Source: CBDCFV01 sp965203835 (lineage in GTDB: Bacteria; Chloroflexota; Dehalococcoidia; Lucifugimonadales; UBA3495). From it: a stretch of DNA of 64,000 nt. Made by a program: the position numbers and the translations under genes. The stretch is taken from contig OZ241919.1 of assembly GCA_965203835.1 (NCBI GenBank), positions 868,001-932,000 of the forward strand, written 5' to 3'. Within the stretch, counting starts at the first letter, position 1. The number at the start of each line of letters is the position of its first letter. The notes beneath the pieces are model-generated. The model searched no databases, was not told where the DNA came from, and worked only from the letters and a program-made list of their open reading frames with translations. Shown in pieces: positions 16,522 to 25,552 of the stretch.

Positions 16522-17367
16522 ATGGACATCGGTATTTCAGCCAGGGCGTCCAGCACTTCCCTGGACCCCGCCCAGTTGGCCAAAAGGGCAGAAGAACTGG
16601 GCTTCGAGTCTTTCTGGCTTCCCGAACACCCGATCTTGCCCGTTCACACCACCTCCCGCTACGGCGGCACCCCCGACGGCTCCATTCCTCCTTCGATGGC
16701 CGACATGGCCGATCCGCTGATGGGCCTGTCCAGGGCGTCCGCAGCCACCAGCAGCATCAAGTTGGGCACCAGCATCAGCTTGGTGCCGGAGCACAACCCG
16801 ATAATGCAGGCCAAGCAGATCGCCACCCTGGACCACTTCTCCGGCGGCAGGTTCCTGTTCGGCATCGGCGCCGGATGGCTCAAGGAAGAGACCGAAATCA
16901 TGGGCGGCAACTTCGAGCACCGCTGGGGGCAGACCCGCGAGGCCATACTGGCGATGAAGGAGCTTTGGACCAAGGACGAGGCCGAGTTCCACGGCCGCTA
17001 CTACGATTTCCCGGCGGTCAAGTGCTCTCCTAAGCCAGCGCAAAAGCCTCATCCGCCTGTCTTCCTGGGCGGGTACGCCGCCAACGTGTTCAAGCGCGTC
17101 GTGGCTTGGGGCGACGGTTGGATGCCGGTGCGCGTGACCGAGGAGCAGGTGAAAGCCGGGCGGGCCACCCTGGACGAACTGGCGGAAGCCGCCGGACGCG
17201 ACCCTAAGTCCATCCAGTTGGTCGTCTGCAACATCACGCCGGACAAGGACCTGGTACGCCGCTATGAGGACGCCGGCGCCACCAGGGTCACCATACCTCT
17301 GCCCTTGGACTCGGGCGAAGGGTCTCTGTCGGAAATGGAACGCATCGCCGAACAGGTCCTGGGTTAG
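16522..17367 (+). CDS. LLM class F420-dependent oxidoreductase
   Basis: 281 aa from the ATG at 16522, which has GGAGG upstream; longer in-frame starts have none. The product begins MDIGISARASSTSLDPAQLA. Signature blocks are ELGFESFWLPEHP, SSIKLGTSISLVPEHNPIM and GGRFLFGIGAGWLKEETEI, the GIGAGW motif of the F420-type LLM group. PVFLGGYAANVFKRV and ATRVTIPLP are the usual late strands. A small gene follows 14 bases later. Confidence 0.88.
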   Translation: MDIGISARASSTSLDPAQLAKRAEELGFESFWLPEHPILPVHTTSRYGGTPDGSIPPSMADMADPLMGLSRASAATSSIKLGTSISLVPEHNPIMQAKQIATLDHFSGGRFLFGIGAGWLKEETEIMGGNFEHRWGQTREAILAMKELWTKDEAEFHGRYYDFPAVKCSPKPAQKPHPPVFLGGYAANVFKRVVAWGDGWMPVRVTEEQVKAGRATLDELAEAAGRDPKSIQLVVCNITPDKDLVRRYEDAGATRVTIPLPLDSGEGSLSEMERIAEQVLG

Positions 17368-17381
17368 ACCGCCGGAAGGCC

Positions 17382-17672
17382 ATGCACACGCCTGACTGGT
17401 CGTTCCTGCGCGGCAGGAACGACGGCGAACACTGGGCAACCGCCCATGCCACGCTGCCGGAACTTGTGGCATGGGCCGACATTTCCGACTTCGAGTACTA
17501 CATGGGGATGATACCCTTCCCCTACGACAACCCCGAAGCCGTCCGGTGTTACGAAACGGCCAAGTCCGGCGCCGTATCCCAAGGCTTGGAATTCAGCCAC
17601 CAGCACTACGTCTCCGGTTTCCTGGGGGCGGTCCACGACGAGTGCGTCAAGCGGTTGCACATGGGCAGTTAA
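17382..17672 (+). CDS. Small hypothetical protein, 96 aa
   Basis: It is not recognised as any family. It begins MHTPDWSFLRGRNDGEHW and is rich in aromatic residues and histidines (EFSHQHYVSGF). GGAAGG precedes the ATG. It starts 14 bases after the LLM gene on the same strand, so co-transcription is likely. It has no signal peptide or membrane segment. It ends tail-to-tail with the VOC gene. Confidence 0.55.
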   Translation: MHTPDWSFLRGRNDGEHWATAHATLPELVAWADISDFEYYMGMIPFPYDNPEAVRCYETAKSGAVSQGLEFSHQHYVSGFLGAVHDECVKRLHMGS

Positions 17673-17686
17673 CCTGTCCGAGGGTG

Positions 17687-18163
17687 TCAGGCTTGAGTGG
17701 ACCCTTCCGGCGCCGGTGGACGCTCCAGCAACTCCAGCCAGTTGCCGTCGGGGTCCTGCATGCAGCAGCCCTTGCTGGCCATTGGGTATACCGCTCCGGG
17801 GCGTATCGCCGGCGGGCTAACGAACCGCGCCCCCCGGCTTGAAAGTTCGGCGTAAAAGGCGTCCAGATCGTCCACTATTACTCCCAAGTGCGAGGCCCCA
17901 ACCTGGTGCCGCTCCGGCATCGCCACCGCCGTCCCCGGAGGGTTCAGGTACTGGATAAGCTCAACCGAGTGGCGCATGTCCCCCGACCCAAGGTAGATGA
18001 TGTGCAGACGTGCATCGGGGTATCCAACCAGTTCGGAAATGAACTCCCCTTCCAGAATCTGGTTGCGCTCCTCTTTCAACCCCAGCAGGTCCCGGTAGAA
18101 CTCCAGCGACCGCTCCATGTCGCTGACCACGAACCCGGTATGGTTCATCCATTCGACTTCCAT
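17687..18163 (-). CDS. VOC family (glyoxalase/dioxygenase fold) protein
   Basis: 158 aa. The start MEVEWMNHTGFVVSDMERSL with EFYRDLLGL is the classic VOC beta-alpha-beta opening; His8 is the first metal ligand. The second half has ASHLGVIVDDLDAFYAEL (His ligand), and CCMQDPDGNWLELLE has the terminal Glu ligand. These enzymes isomerise, cleave or oxygenate small substrates, or bind antibiotics. It lies 30 bases downstream of a GMC oxidoreductase on the same strand. AAGGAG precedes the ATG. Confidence 0.88.
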   Translation of the reverse strand: MEVEWMNHTGFVVSDMERSLEFYRDLLGLKEERNQILEGEFISELVGYPDARLHIIYLGSGDMRHSVELIQYLNPPGTAVAMPERHQVGASHLGVIVDDLDAFYAELSSRGARFVSPPAIRPGAVYPMASKGCCMQDPDGNWLELLERPPAPEGSTQA

Positions 18164-18193
18164 CGCTAATCTCCTTGCTCGACCTCGTCGTCG

Positions 18194-19741
18194 CTACCGG
18201 CCCTCTTTCACCCAGTCCGCCACCCGCTCGGCGATGAGGACGGCGGTGCAGTTGGTGTTGGCGCGAATCACGTCCGGCATCACCGATGTGTCGACCACCC
18301 GCAACCCATCCAAGCCGCGCACCCGGCAATACTGGTCCACCACCGCCATCGGATCGTCTGCCGGACCCATCTTGCAGGTCCCCGATGTATGGTACTGGGT
18401 GCCGATGTTGTCCAACAGCCACGCATCCAGCGCCTCGTCCGAAGCCAGATCAGCGTCGCTGGGAGAGATGCGGCGGGTGAAGAGGTTTCGGAACGCGGGA
18501 TGATCGCCCAACCGCACCGAAAGCCGTACCCCTTCCCTCGCCCTCTGCAAGTCCCACGGGTCGGTCATATACTTGAATTCCATCACCGGCGGGTCATCGG
18601 GGTTGCTTGAACGCAGCTTCAACTCCCCGGCGCTGAGGGCATTCTGGACGCTGGAGTAGATGGTGATGCACTTGCCCTCTATATCCAGCGGCAGCCCCTC
18701 CGGCACATGGGCCGGGTCCAGCGAAAGTATGCCGATGTGCATGTCGTCCCGCGTGGCTGACCCCTCGGTGGTGTAACGGAGCAGCGTCTGAATCATTGCC
18801 TCCGTGTCGTCCGGCAACTCGCCTTGGTACTCGTAAAGGGCCATGGCCATCGGATGATCGCGCAGGTTACGGCCAACGCCCGGCAGTTCGTGCACCATGT
18901 CGATACCCGCGTCCGCCAAGGCTGGGGCAGGCCCGACACCGGAAAGCATCAGCAACTGGGGCGAGGCTATACCGCCGGAACTGAGAATGATCTCGTTCCC
19001 CAGGACCGTAATCCGCTCCCCGCCGCTCTCAACCTCCACTCCCACCGCCCGGTTGCCGTCGAACAGTATCCGCCTGGCGGGCGCGTTGGCGCGAATGGTC
19101 AGGTTTAGCCTGTGTCGGGCCTGCGACAGGTAGGCCAGCGACATGCTCATGCGAACGCCGTCCCAGTGGTTCAGGGGCACCGGGCCGATGCCCGTGGCAT
19201 CGGGGCTGTTCTCGTCCAACGACTCAGGGAACCCCTCCGCCAAGCAGGCTTCGTAGAAGGCTTGGGCGAAGGGGGCCATGTCCGGCCTCCGATAGCGCCG
19301 CACCGGGACCGGTCCGTCGGAACCGTGGAAGTCGCCCTGAAAGTCCTGGTCGCTCTCCATCTTCCTGAAGTAAGGCAGCATCCTGGCAAACGCCCATTCG
19401 TCGTTGCCGCCGGCGGCCCACCCATCGTAGTCCTCCGGTATCCCGCGCAGAAACACTTGGCCGTTGACCGCGCCGGATCCGCCCACCACCTTGCCACGCG
19501 GTATGGGTATGGCCGCAGACTGTCCTTCAGTCAAGTTGCCCAAGTATTCCCAACTGTGCGGCCCGAATGCGGACCTCAAGAGATTGTTGCCCCGCTTCAG
19601 GTCATCGGGAAGCATGTCCAGGTCCGGGTAGTCCGGCCCAGCCTCCAGCAGCAATACCGACCGGTCAGGGTCTTCCGAAAGCCGTGCCGCCAGCACACTG
19701 CCCGCCGTCCCGGCGCCGATTACAATCACGTCGTAGACCAT
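18194..19741 (-). CDS. GMC family FAD-dependent oxidoreductase
   Basis: 515 aa. VIVIGAGTAGSVLAARLSED (residues 5-24) is the FAD Rossmann motif, and LLLEAGPDYPD the ribose-binding Glu. IPRGKVVGGSGAVNGQVFLR is GMC signature 1 and SSGGIASPQLLMLSGVG signature 2. The active-site His lies in QYHTSGTCKMGP with ANTN downstream, matching the His/Asn pair of choline dehydrogenase-type enzymes. It oxidises an alcohol of unknown identity. GGAGG precedes the ATG. The paralogue at 26004-27551 has the same length. Confidence 0.93.
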   Translation of the reverse strand: MVYDVIVIGAGTAGSVLAARLSEDPDRSVLLLEAGPDYPDLDMLPDDLKRGNNLLRSAFGPHSWEYLGNLTEGQSAAIPIPRGKVVGGSGAVNGQVFLRGIPEDYDGWAAGGNDEWAFARMLPYFRKMESDQDFQGDFHGSDGPVPVRRYRRPDMAPFAQAFYEACLAEGFPESLDENSPDATGIGPVPLNHWDGVRMSMSLAYLSQARHRLNLTIRANAPARRILFDGNRAVGVEVESGGERITVLGNEIILSSGGIASPQLLMLSGVGPAPALADAGIDMVHELPGVGRNLRDHPMAMALYEYQGELPDDTEAMIQTLLRYTTEGSATRDDMHIGILSLDPAHVPEGLPLDIEGKCITIYSSVQNALSAGELKLRSSNPDDPPVMEFKYMTDPWDLQRAREGVRLSVRLGDHPAFRNLFTRRISPSDADLASDEALDAWLLDNIGTQYHTSGTCKMGPADDPMAVVDQYCRVRGLDGLRVVDTSVMPDVIRANTNCTAVLIAERVADWVKEGR

Positions 19742-19757
19742 GCTCTGCCTCCAATCG

Positions 19758-19780
19758 CCCCCCGCCTTCGCGGGGGCAGG
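19758..19780. repeat. Short copy of the GC palindrome family
   Basis: CCCCCGCCTTCGCGGGGGCA is a near-perfect hairpin corresponding to the second module of the repeat family. It sits in the 87 bases between the MFS stop and the GMC start. Confidence 0.6.
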
Positions 19781-19828
19781 ACTTGCGCGACGGTATTGTA
19801 AGCGACGCCGTAAATTGAGGCGAGAGCT

Positions 19829-21187
19829 TCAGTCCAGGTTGCGAATTCTGCCCAACAAGAATGAGTAAGCGACGCTGAGAACCAACCCCACCGCGCCCAC
19901 TGCGGCAATCGCCGTCGTCACCGATGTGGTCGCGGCAAACCACCCGATGAGCAGGCTGGTGAACACCACGAATCCCATGAAGTAGTTCTGAAGCCCGATG
20001 ATCCGGCTGCGCAGTTGGTCCGGCACCAGGAGTTGCACCAAGGTGCCGCTGGCGGTCCGGTTGGCGTTGAGGCCTGCGGAAAACAACGCGCACAGGAAAA
20101 TCGACATCATCAGCCACGGCGTGTACGCGAACATGATGGTCGCAATCGCCGCCGCCACCACCGAACCCAGCGCCAGCCTGCCCTTCCGGAATACAAATCC
20201 CACCGTAGCAATGGTCATGGCCGATGCCAAGGCCCCGAACCCGCTTGCCGCCAGCAGGTAGCCGCCAACGTCTGCCCCTCGTTGAAGAACATCCGCTGTG
20301 AACAGGGGCAGCATGAACAACACCGGATGTATCACCACGTTGGCCACCATGCTCAGCAGCATAATCTGGAATATGGCCGGTTCGTCTTTCCATACGTAGC
20401 GTATCCCCTCTGCCAGGTCGCGCAGGGGCGAGGCCCTCCTCGCCCGGGCCGGTGTTCTCGTCCGAGGCGTCGCTGGGCCTTGGTTTATGTAAGGAGTCTT
20501 CATCGGCAGTAACGCCAGCACCACTCCCAAGTAGAGGGCTGCCTCCACCAGGAAGTTCCAAGTAAAGCCCATGCTGGCGATGATGATGCCGCCGAAGAAG
20601 GGGCCTATCATCCGAGTGCCGGCGATGGTGAAAGTGTTGGTGGCGTAGGCGTGTCCGATGGCATCGCGCGGCACCGTATTGGCGATAAGCGCCTGCCGAG
20701 TAGGTTGCACGATTGCCAACCCCACGCCGCTAAGCACAACGTAGAAGTAGGCATGGGATACTTGGGCTACGTCCAGTTCCACCAGCAGGGCGAAGGCTGC
20801 TGCCAGGACCCCCATCCCGGCGCTGACCGTCATTATCAGCTTCCGCCGGTTGAGGCGGTCTCCCAGCACTCCGCCCCACGGCGTAACCAGCAGCATAGGC
20901 AGCGTCACCATACCGCCCACCGTCACCACCTGAACGGCGGAACTTGCCGAGCCTGCGGAAAGGTCGCGCACCAGCCAGCCAACGGAAAGCAGTTGGAACC
21001 ATTGGGCGCTGTTGGCGAAGAAGTTGCCCGTCCAAAGCAACCGGTAGTCGGGGTACCGGATCAACGAGTCAAGGGTGTGTATCTGTGGCAACCGGGAGGC
21101 GATGACCAAGCGGTTGCCCGAAGGTATTATGACGATGGTCAGTAGGAAAAATCCGAAGACCAGGATCGCCAGGCCGACAATTACCAT
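19829..21187 (-). CDS. MFS transporter (EntS/MFS_3-like)
   Basis: 452 aa, about 12 membrane segments. After a first hydrophobic segment, IRYPDYRLLWTGNFFANSAQ is the conserved opening of the EntS-like group. WGGVLGDRLNRRKLIM is the loop 2-3 G-x-x-x-D-R-x-x-R motif. The central loop (TPRTRTPARARRA) separates two six-helix halves. Substrate is unknown; relatives export siderophores or drugs. The extra N-terminal hydrophobic stretch suggests the true start could be further downstream. The ribosome site is weak. Confidence 0.87.
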   Translation of the reverse strand: MVIVGLAILVFGFFLLTIVIIPSGNRLVIASRLPQIHTLDSLIRYPDYRLLWTGNFFANSAQWFQLLSVGWLVRDLSAGSASSAVQVVTVGGMVTLPMLLVTPWGGVLGDRLNRRKLIMTVSAGMGVLAAAFALLVELDVAQVSHAYFYVVLSGVGLAIVQPTRQALIANTVPRDAIGHAYATNTFTIAGTRMIGPFFGGIIIASMGFTWNFLVEAALYLGVVLALLPMKTPYINQGPATPRTRTPARARRASPLRDLAEGIRYVWKDEPAIFQIMLLSMVANVVIHPVLFMLPLFTADVLQRGADVGGYLLAASGFGALASAMTIATVGFVFRKGRLALGSVVAAAIATIMFAYTPWLMMSIFLCALFSAGLNANRTASGTLVQLLVPDQLRSRIIGLQNYFMGFVVFTSLLIGWFAATTSVTTAIAAVGAVGLVLSVAYSFLLGRIRNLD

Positions 21188-21251
21188 CTATGAACGGACG
21201 TGCTATGAATGAACGGGCGAAGGCCGCCGGAGCGGGAAATCACCGTTCGCT

Positions 21252-22079
21252 TTACTTACCAAGGAAGTCCTTGACCACCCGGATGAACTCGTCGGGCCGC
21301 TCCAAGTGCGGCAGGTGACCGGAGTCCATTTGGACAAGCTCGCAGTTGGGGATCGCGTCCCTGGTCTTGGCCGCTATCTCGGACCCCATCAGGTCGCTGC
21401 GCAAACAATGGATCAGCATGGTAGGACACTGGATCTTGTTCAACACATCGTAGACTGGAGGTGTTGCCGGACGCTGGCGAGGGGCCAAAGGACTAGCCAA
21501 AGAAGATATCCATTGCCCGTTGACCAGTTGCTGGAATCCGGTATGGATGACTATATCTATTGCTTCCCGGCTTATCCTGGCAAACCGGTCGAACTGCCTG
21601 AGCCAGGACTCTATCTCCTCAGGCGAGTTATATACTTCCGGACGGTTCGTCATCGGATCACCCGACGGCGACCCGGTGCTCTCTCCGCCCACGTCCACCA
21701 GTATCATCCGATCCACTTGGTCCGGGTACACAGCGGCGTAGGTCATCCCGATTTTGCCGCCCATCGATTGCCCCAAGTAAGTCAGTTTCTCCATGCCAAG
21801 GGCCATCGTAAGTTCCCGGAAGTCCTGCACATAGTCTTCGGTCTCGTATCTGCCGGTGGGCGAATAGTCGCTCTTGGCCCTGCCGCGGGCTGTCACGGCG
21901 ACAATGTGATAGTCGTCCCGAAAAGCGGGGGCGGTCAGGTCCCAGTAGATGGCGTTGGCCACCGCCCCGTGGGCCATGAACAGGTGCGGCGCGTCGGGAT
22001 TGCCCCAGTCGGTGTAGTGAATGTTAAGGCCGTTGACCTTCATTCGATGTTCGGTGTAACGCTTCTCTTTGACCTGCAT
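21252..22079 (-). CDS. Alpha/beta hydrolase
   Basis: 275 aa. The nucleophile elbow LGQSMGGKIGM has Ser102. The oxyanion region is LFMAHGAVANAIYWD, and the catalytic His is in DSGHLPHLERPDEF near the C-terminus. The layout is that of the MhpC/haloperoxidase-like group. GGGGGAC precedes the ATG. Substrate is unknown. Confidence 0.9.
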   Translation of the reverse strand: MQVKEKRYTEHRMKVNGLNIHYTDWGNPDAPHLFMAHGAVANAIYWDLTAPAFRDDYHIVAVTARGRAKSDYSPTGRYETEDYVQDFRELTMALGMEKLTYLGQSMGGKIGMTYAAVYPDQVDRMILVDVGGESTGSPSGDPMTNRPEVYNSPEEIESWLRQFDRFARISREAIDIVIHTGFQQLVNGQWISSLASPLAPRQRPATPPVYDVLNKIQCPTMLIHCLRSDLMGSEIAAKTRDAIPNCELVQMDSGHLPHLERPDEFIRVVKDFLGK

Positions 22080-22202
22080 GGCAGTCCCCCTGACCGACCT
22101 GAGATTTTAGCAGCGTATCTCAACTCAAAAGCGCGCAGGCGCGACGCAAATTAGTGTAGGAGCAACCCGTCTCCCCTGTCAAACAACCCTCGTTGTACGG
22201 TG

Positions 22203-23363
22203 TCAGTCGCGTCCGGGCCAGGAAAACGACCTGCTGGCTATATCGGCTCCTTCCCGCATAGACCGGAGCTTCAGCCACACCACTCCTTTGTCTACACGGT
22301 TGGAGCCAGCAGACGTGTCGAACCCGCAATCGGTCCCCGCCATCACACGGGTAGGGTCGCCTCCCGCAGCCTGCACCGCCAAACGGAGGCGATCAGCAAC
22401 AACTTCAGGGTGCTCCACGTAGTTGGTCTTGGTGTCGATCACCCCCGCCACCAACAGCATCCCTTCCGGCAAGGGGTGTTGCTGGTAGACCTTGTACTCA
22501 TGCGCGTGTCTCGGATTGGCCATCTCCATAACCAACGCGCCAACGTTGGCCCGGTAGAGCAACGGCAGGATGTCCTCTAAGGGCACGTCGTAATGATGGG
22601 GGCCTTCGCTGTTTCCCCAGCAAACGTGCAGACGCACCTGTTCCTTGGGGATGTTCTGTATCGCGTGGTTGATGGCCTCAATATGAAGCGCGACCAACTC
22701 CTGGAACTTCTCCAGGGGCTCGTCCTGATAGGAAACGTGCCGTTCCATAGCCAGGTCGGGGCAGTCCAGTTGAAGAACAAGCCCCTTGGAGGCGATAAGC
22801 TCGTACTCCTTCCGCATCTCCCCGGCCAAGGCCATAACGTAGTCTTCATAGCTGCCGTAGAAGTTGTTCTTCATGGTCAGGGCGATTATGCCCGGCGACG
22901 CCGCGCTCATAAACAACTCTTGCGGTTGCGCCTTCGTTTCCGGCACGGCGGCCAGAAGGTCGTCGCACTCCCTCTCGGCCAAGTCCAGCCGGTCGTAAGA
23001 CAAGGCCCCCACACATGTCGGCACGTCCCGCATCAACTGCACCACCCTGGGCCTGGCGATGGTAGGAAACTCGTTCTGGTCCCGGTGCCCGCGCCGGGTC
23101 CATGCACCGCCAAAGCCAGACATCCGCTGGGTCACGTAGGTGGAAAAGCTGACCCTCGACTGTTCTCCGCCGTTGATTACGTCCACCCCCGCTTCACTCT
23201 GGGCTTGGACTACGCCCGCAGTCGCTTGGCGCGCAGCGAGTTGCAAAGCCTCCTCATCGACCGGCTCCCCCCGGGACACTGCCCCCAACATTTCAACCAA
23301 TGCGTCCGGCCTGGGCAGGCTGCCGCAGTGGGTAGTAAGGATGCGCGATTCGCTACGTTTCAT
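22203..23363 (-). CDS. Cobalamin-independent methionine synthase-like protein
   Basis: 386 aa. It matches the C-terminal catalytic barrel of MetE: ILTTHCGSLPRP at the start, DVINGGEQSR, LHVCWGNSEGPHHYDVPL (zinc ligands His and Cys) and GTDCGFDTSAGSNRV (the last Cys ligand). The N-terminal half of full MetE is missing, so this is the short archaeal-type/epoxyalkane:CoM transferase-related group. The methyl or thiol substrate is uncertain. Its ATG overlaps the stop of the upstream coiled-coil gene (ATGA, 23360-23363), so translation is coupled. Confidence 0.87.
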   Translation of the reverse strand: MKRSESRILTTHCGSLPRPDALVEMLGAVSRGEPVDEEALQLAARQATAGVVQAQSEAGVDVINGGEQSRVSFSTYVTQRMSGFGGAWTRRGHRDQNEFPTIARPRVVQLMRDVPTCVGALSYDRLDLAERECDDLLAAVPETKAQPQELFMSAASPGIIALTMKNNFYGSYEDYVMALAGEMRKEYELIASKGLVLQLDCPDLAMERHVSYQDEPLEKFQELVALHIEAINHAIQNIPKEQVRLHVCWGNSEGPHHYDVPLEDILPLLYRANVGALVMEMANPRHAHEYKVYQQHPLPEGMLLVAGVIDTKTNYVEHPEVVADRLRLAVQAAGGDPTRVMAGTDCGFDTSAGSNRVDKGVVWLKLRSMREGADIASRSFSWPGRD

Positions 23364-23866
23364 GCTGCTGTGTCCGTCCGTTGTGGCCGCTCATCGGGCG
23401 GCGGAATACGGAACCGGATAGTGCCGTCGGTGTCGTGGCTGTGGGACAGGAAGGCGTCGGTCAGGCGCTGGATGGCGCCCATCGTTTCCGCGTGCTGGGC
23501 GTCGGAGCGCTCACGCAAGGCGGCGATTTCCTGCATGATCAATTGGGAGAGAAATTCTCTGGTTTGGGAGATCATTTCCAGGGTGTGAGCGTATTCTTGG
23601 GCTGCCATCTCCCGGGTGTGAGCGTCTCCCCGAAGCACCATCTCCCGGGTTTGGGCAATCAATTCCCGGGTGTGGGTGCTTTCCCTAATCACCATTTCTC
23701 TAATATCGGCGTCTCCCTTTTCTTGGTTGGCAGCCAGATCTTCTTGCCCCCGCTCCAACTTGCCCAGCCGGTAGTGGACGCTGGCTATCAGGCCGATGAC
23801 GGCTATCAGGACAGCGCCCGCGGTGGCGACGAAGGCGGTGAGCAACGGGGTCTCTACGGTCATCAT
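23360..23866 (-). CDS. Small membrane-anchored coiled-coil protein
   Basis: 168 aa, family not recognised. Residues ~9-30 form one membrane segment (LLTAFVATAGAVLIAVIGLI). After that a long charged helix carries a repeating unit of the form H-T-(R/L)-E-(M/L)-(I/A)-x-Q with TREM/TREF recurring about every 15-16 residues (residues ~60-115), consistent with an oligomeric coiled coil. The ending is polar and ends TDTAA. It is translationally coupled to the MetE-like gene by a 4-base overlap. Similar small proteins accompany many Chloroflexota operons without known function. Confidence 0.65.
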   Translation of the reverse strand: MMTVETPLLTAFVATAGAVLIAVIGLIASVHYRLGKLERGQEDLAANQEKGDADIREMVIRESTHTRELIAQTREMVLRGDAHTREMAAQEYAHTLEMISQTREFLSQLIMQEIAALRERSDAQHAETMGAIQRLTDAFLSHSHDTDGTIRFRIPPPDERPQRTDTAA

Positions 23867-24080
23867 TCACCTTGTAAAGGCATGGGCAATCTGCCCTGAG
23901 TGACCTCGCGTCTCGGCGTGATAGGGATTATCGCGCCTTGCTTGAGCCACGACCACCCGGCAGCGTCTCAACAGCCCCTACCGTGCCCGGCGATTATAAC
24001 AGACTAATAGACTGCCGCAGTCCATGGTGCGGCTTGCGTATCGTATAATTCGCAGAGCCTTTTGGGAGAGGAATTCAACG

Positions 24081-24704
24081 ATGGTGGAAGAAATGAGCGG
24101 CGACCATATGCCGCCAGTTTTTCGCAATGTCCTGTCAGAGTTTTCCAAGGCCCGTGAGACCTTGGTGGAAGCTCTTACCCGCGCAGCCGAGATTGGCGAC
24201 TATGACGCTGTCGCCGAATTGACAGCGCGCCTCAAACGCGCCGATACGCTGAAGAACGAAGTAGAGCGACTGCGCGAGGAATGGCAGGCCGTATTCAACT
24301 CTGAAGCCATTGATGCGGAGCCATTTGAGTCTCCGCCATACGACAGCCAGACCGCCTTTGGGGTTCCTGACCAGTATGATTTGTGCAGTCCTACTTTACA
24401 GGCCCTGCGCGCATTGGGCGGCAGAGGGCGGATACGGGATATTGTCGAAACGGTCATTGACCAGATGAACTTCACGGACGAAATTACGCGGCAACTGCAC
24501 GAAGGCGGCCCGCAAACCGAACTGGAATGGCAGCTTGGCTGGTCGCGCACCATCCTTAAGACCTGCGGTTTGATGGACAACCCGGACCCGGGCTTTTGGG
24601 TCTTGACCGATGCCGGTTCACGACAGACGTGGATGGACGCCGGAGAAGTCAAAGTCCTGTACCGGCAACATCTCGACCGGCGGCGCCAACGGGAGCGCGG
24701 CTAG
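24081..24704 (+). CDS. Mrr_N-like winged-helix protein with N-terminal coiled coil
   Basis: 207 aa from the ATG at 24081, which has GAGAGG upstream. The first ~70 residues form a coiled coil (AELTARLKRADTLKNEVERL). From about residue 105, SPTLQALRALGGRGRIRDIV continues to LEWQLGWSRTILKTCGLMDN and then WVLTDAG. This is the pattern of the Mrr N-terminal DNA-binding domain found in restriction proteins. The nuclease half is absent. It could be a stand-alone DNA-binding regulator. Confidence 0.75.
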   Translation: MVEEMSGDHMPPVFRNVLSEFSKARETLVEALTRAAEIGDYDAVAELTARLKRADTLKNEVERLREEWQAVFNSEAIDAEPFESPPYDSQTAFGVPDQYDLCSPTLQALRALGGRGRIRDIVETVIDQMNFTDEITRQLHEGGPQTELEWQLGWSRTILKTCGLMDNPDPGFWVLTDAGSRQTWMDAGEVKVLYRQHLDRRRQRERG

Positions 24705-24783
24705 GAACTCGGCAAGGTAAGGGGAAGCCGACTCTGCCCTTCGTCCGCCTCTACGAAGAGCGCAAATTCCTGCCCTTTCCAGC

Positions 24784-25524
24784 CTACCGCCCGCACATTA
24801 TGGATGAGTCGCCGACTATGACGGTGGGCCTGGGGGCGCAGGACGGCGATGGCGACCATTCGATATCCCAAGGGCTTGGAGTTCTTCCTACGATAACAGT
24901 TCCTGGCAATTCAGGACTGCTGGAAGAAGGTCCCACGGCAGCGTGCCAGCAGGCAGGCGAGCCGTCAAACCGGATCCCGCAAGTATTTTCGTACCCGCTG
25001 CCTATGGCGATAAGTTTTTCATCAGCAGGGGGCACTATTCGTGGATTTTGCTGGCCCCAGCATACGGGAGAACCGTCAGAACGGAGTGCGCAGGTGTGGT
25101 TTCTACTGCTGCTAATAGCCGTAAATGTCTCCTGTGCAGGCGGTGAGGCTTCGCCGTATGTATCCTCTCCCCAACAAAACGGCTTGCCATCCGTAAGCAG
25201 TCCGCAAATGTAAAAGTGGCCTACACTGAGGTCAATAAATCTAGCATTCTTGGGTTCACTGCCACGCTCATATTCATCCCACGTATGAGGAGGCAGAAAA
25301 TTCCGTGAGTCGTATATGGTGCTCCCTCCACAGGAGGCGGCTCCGTTAACTCGTAAGACGCAGTGGGAAATTAAACCTGTGCTGACGGCGATGAAGGCTT
25401 CCGGTGACTTCGGCTCTGGTGCGTAGACTGCGCCTCCGTCCTTAATAGGTGTTGCAACAGCTCCACAAGCTACCAACAGGGCCAGGATCAGGAGCAAGGG
25501 GATGCGGGTGCAGAAGTTCGGCAT
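24784..25524 (-). CDS. RCC1-like beta-propeller lipoprotein, short
   Basis: 246 aa. The N-terminus has a lipoprotein signal peptide ending LLVAC (Cys20). About four RCC1-type blades follow, each with a pattern such as HTCALRSDGSPVCWG and ending in a Cys-Trp-Gly turn (SHCVLRVNGAASCGG, FYICGLLTDGKPFCWG, NTCGIRFDGSPACW). Full RCC1 propellers have seven blades, so this one is truncated or assembles with another chain. The last ~45 residues lose the pattern, which may reflect decay of the 3' end. It would be anchored outside the membrane. Confidence 0.75.
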   Translation of the reverse strand: MPNFCTRIPLLLILALLVACGAVATPIKDGGAVYAPEPKSPEAFIAVSTGLISHCVLRVNGAASCGGSTIYDSRNFLPPHTWDEYERGSEPKNARFIDLSVGHFYICGLLTDGKPFCWGEDTYGEASPPAQETFTAISSSRNHTCALRSDGSPVCWGQQNPRIVPPADEKLIAIGSGYENTCGIRFDGSPACWHAAVGPSSSSPELPGTVIVGRTPSPWDIEWSPSPSCAPRPTVIVGDSSIMCGR

Positions 25525-25552
25525 TCGGATGGGCTATCTCAGTGGGCCGGGG

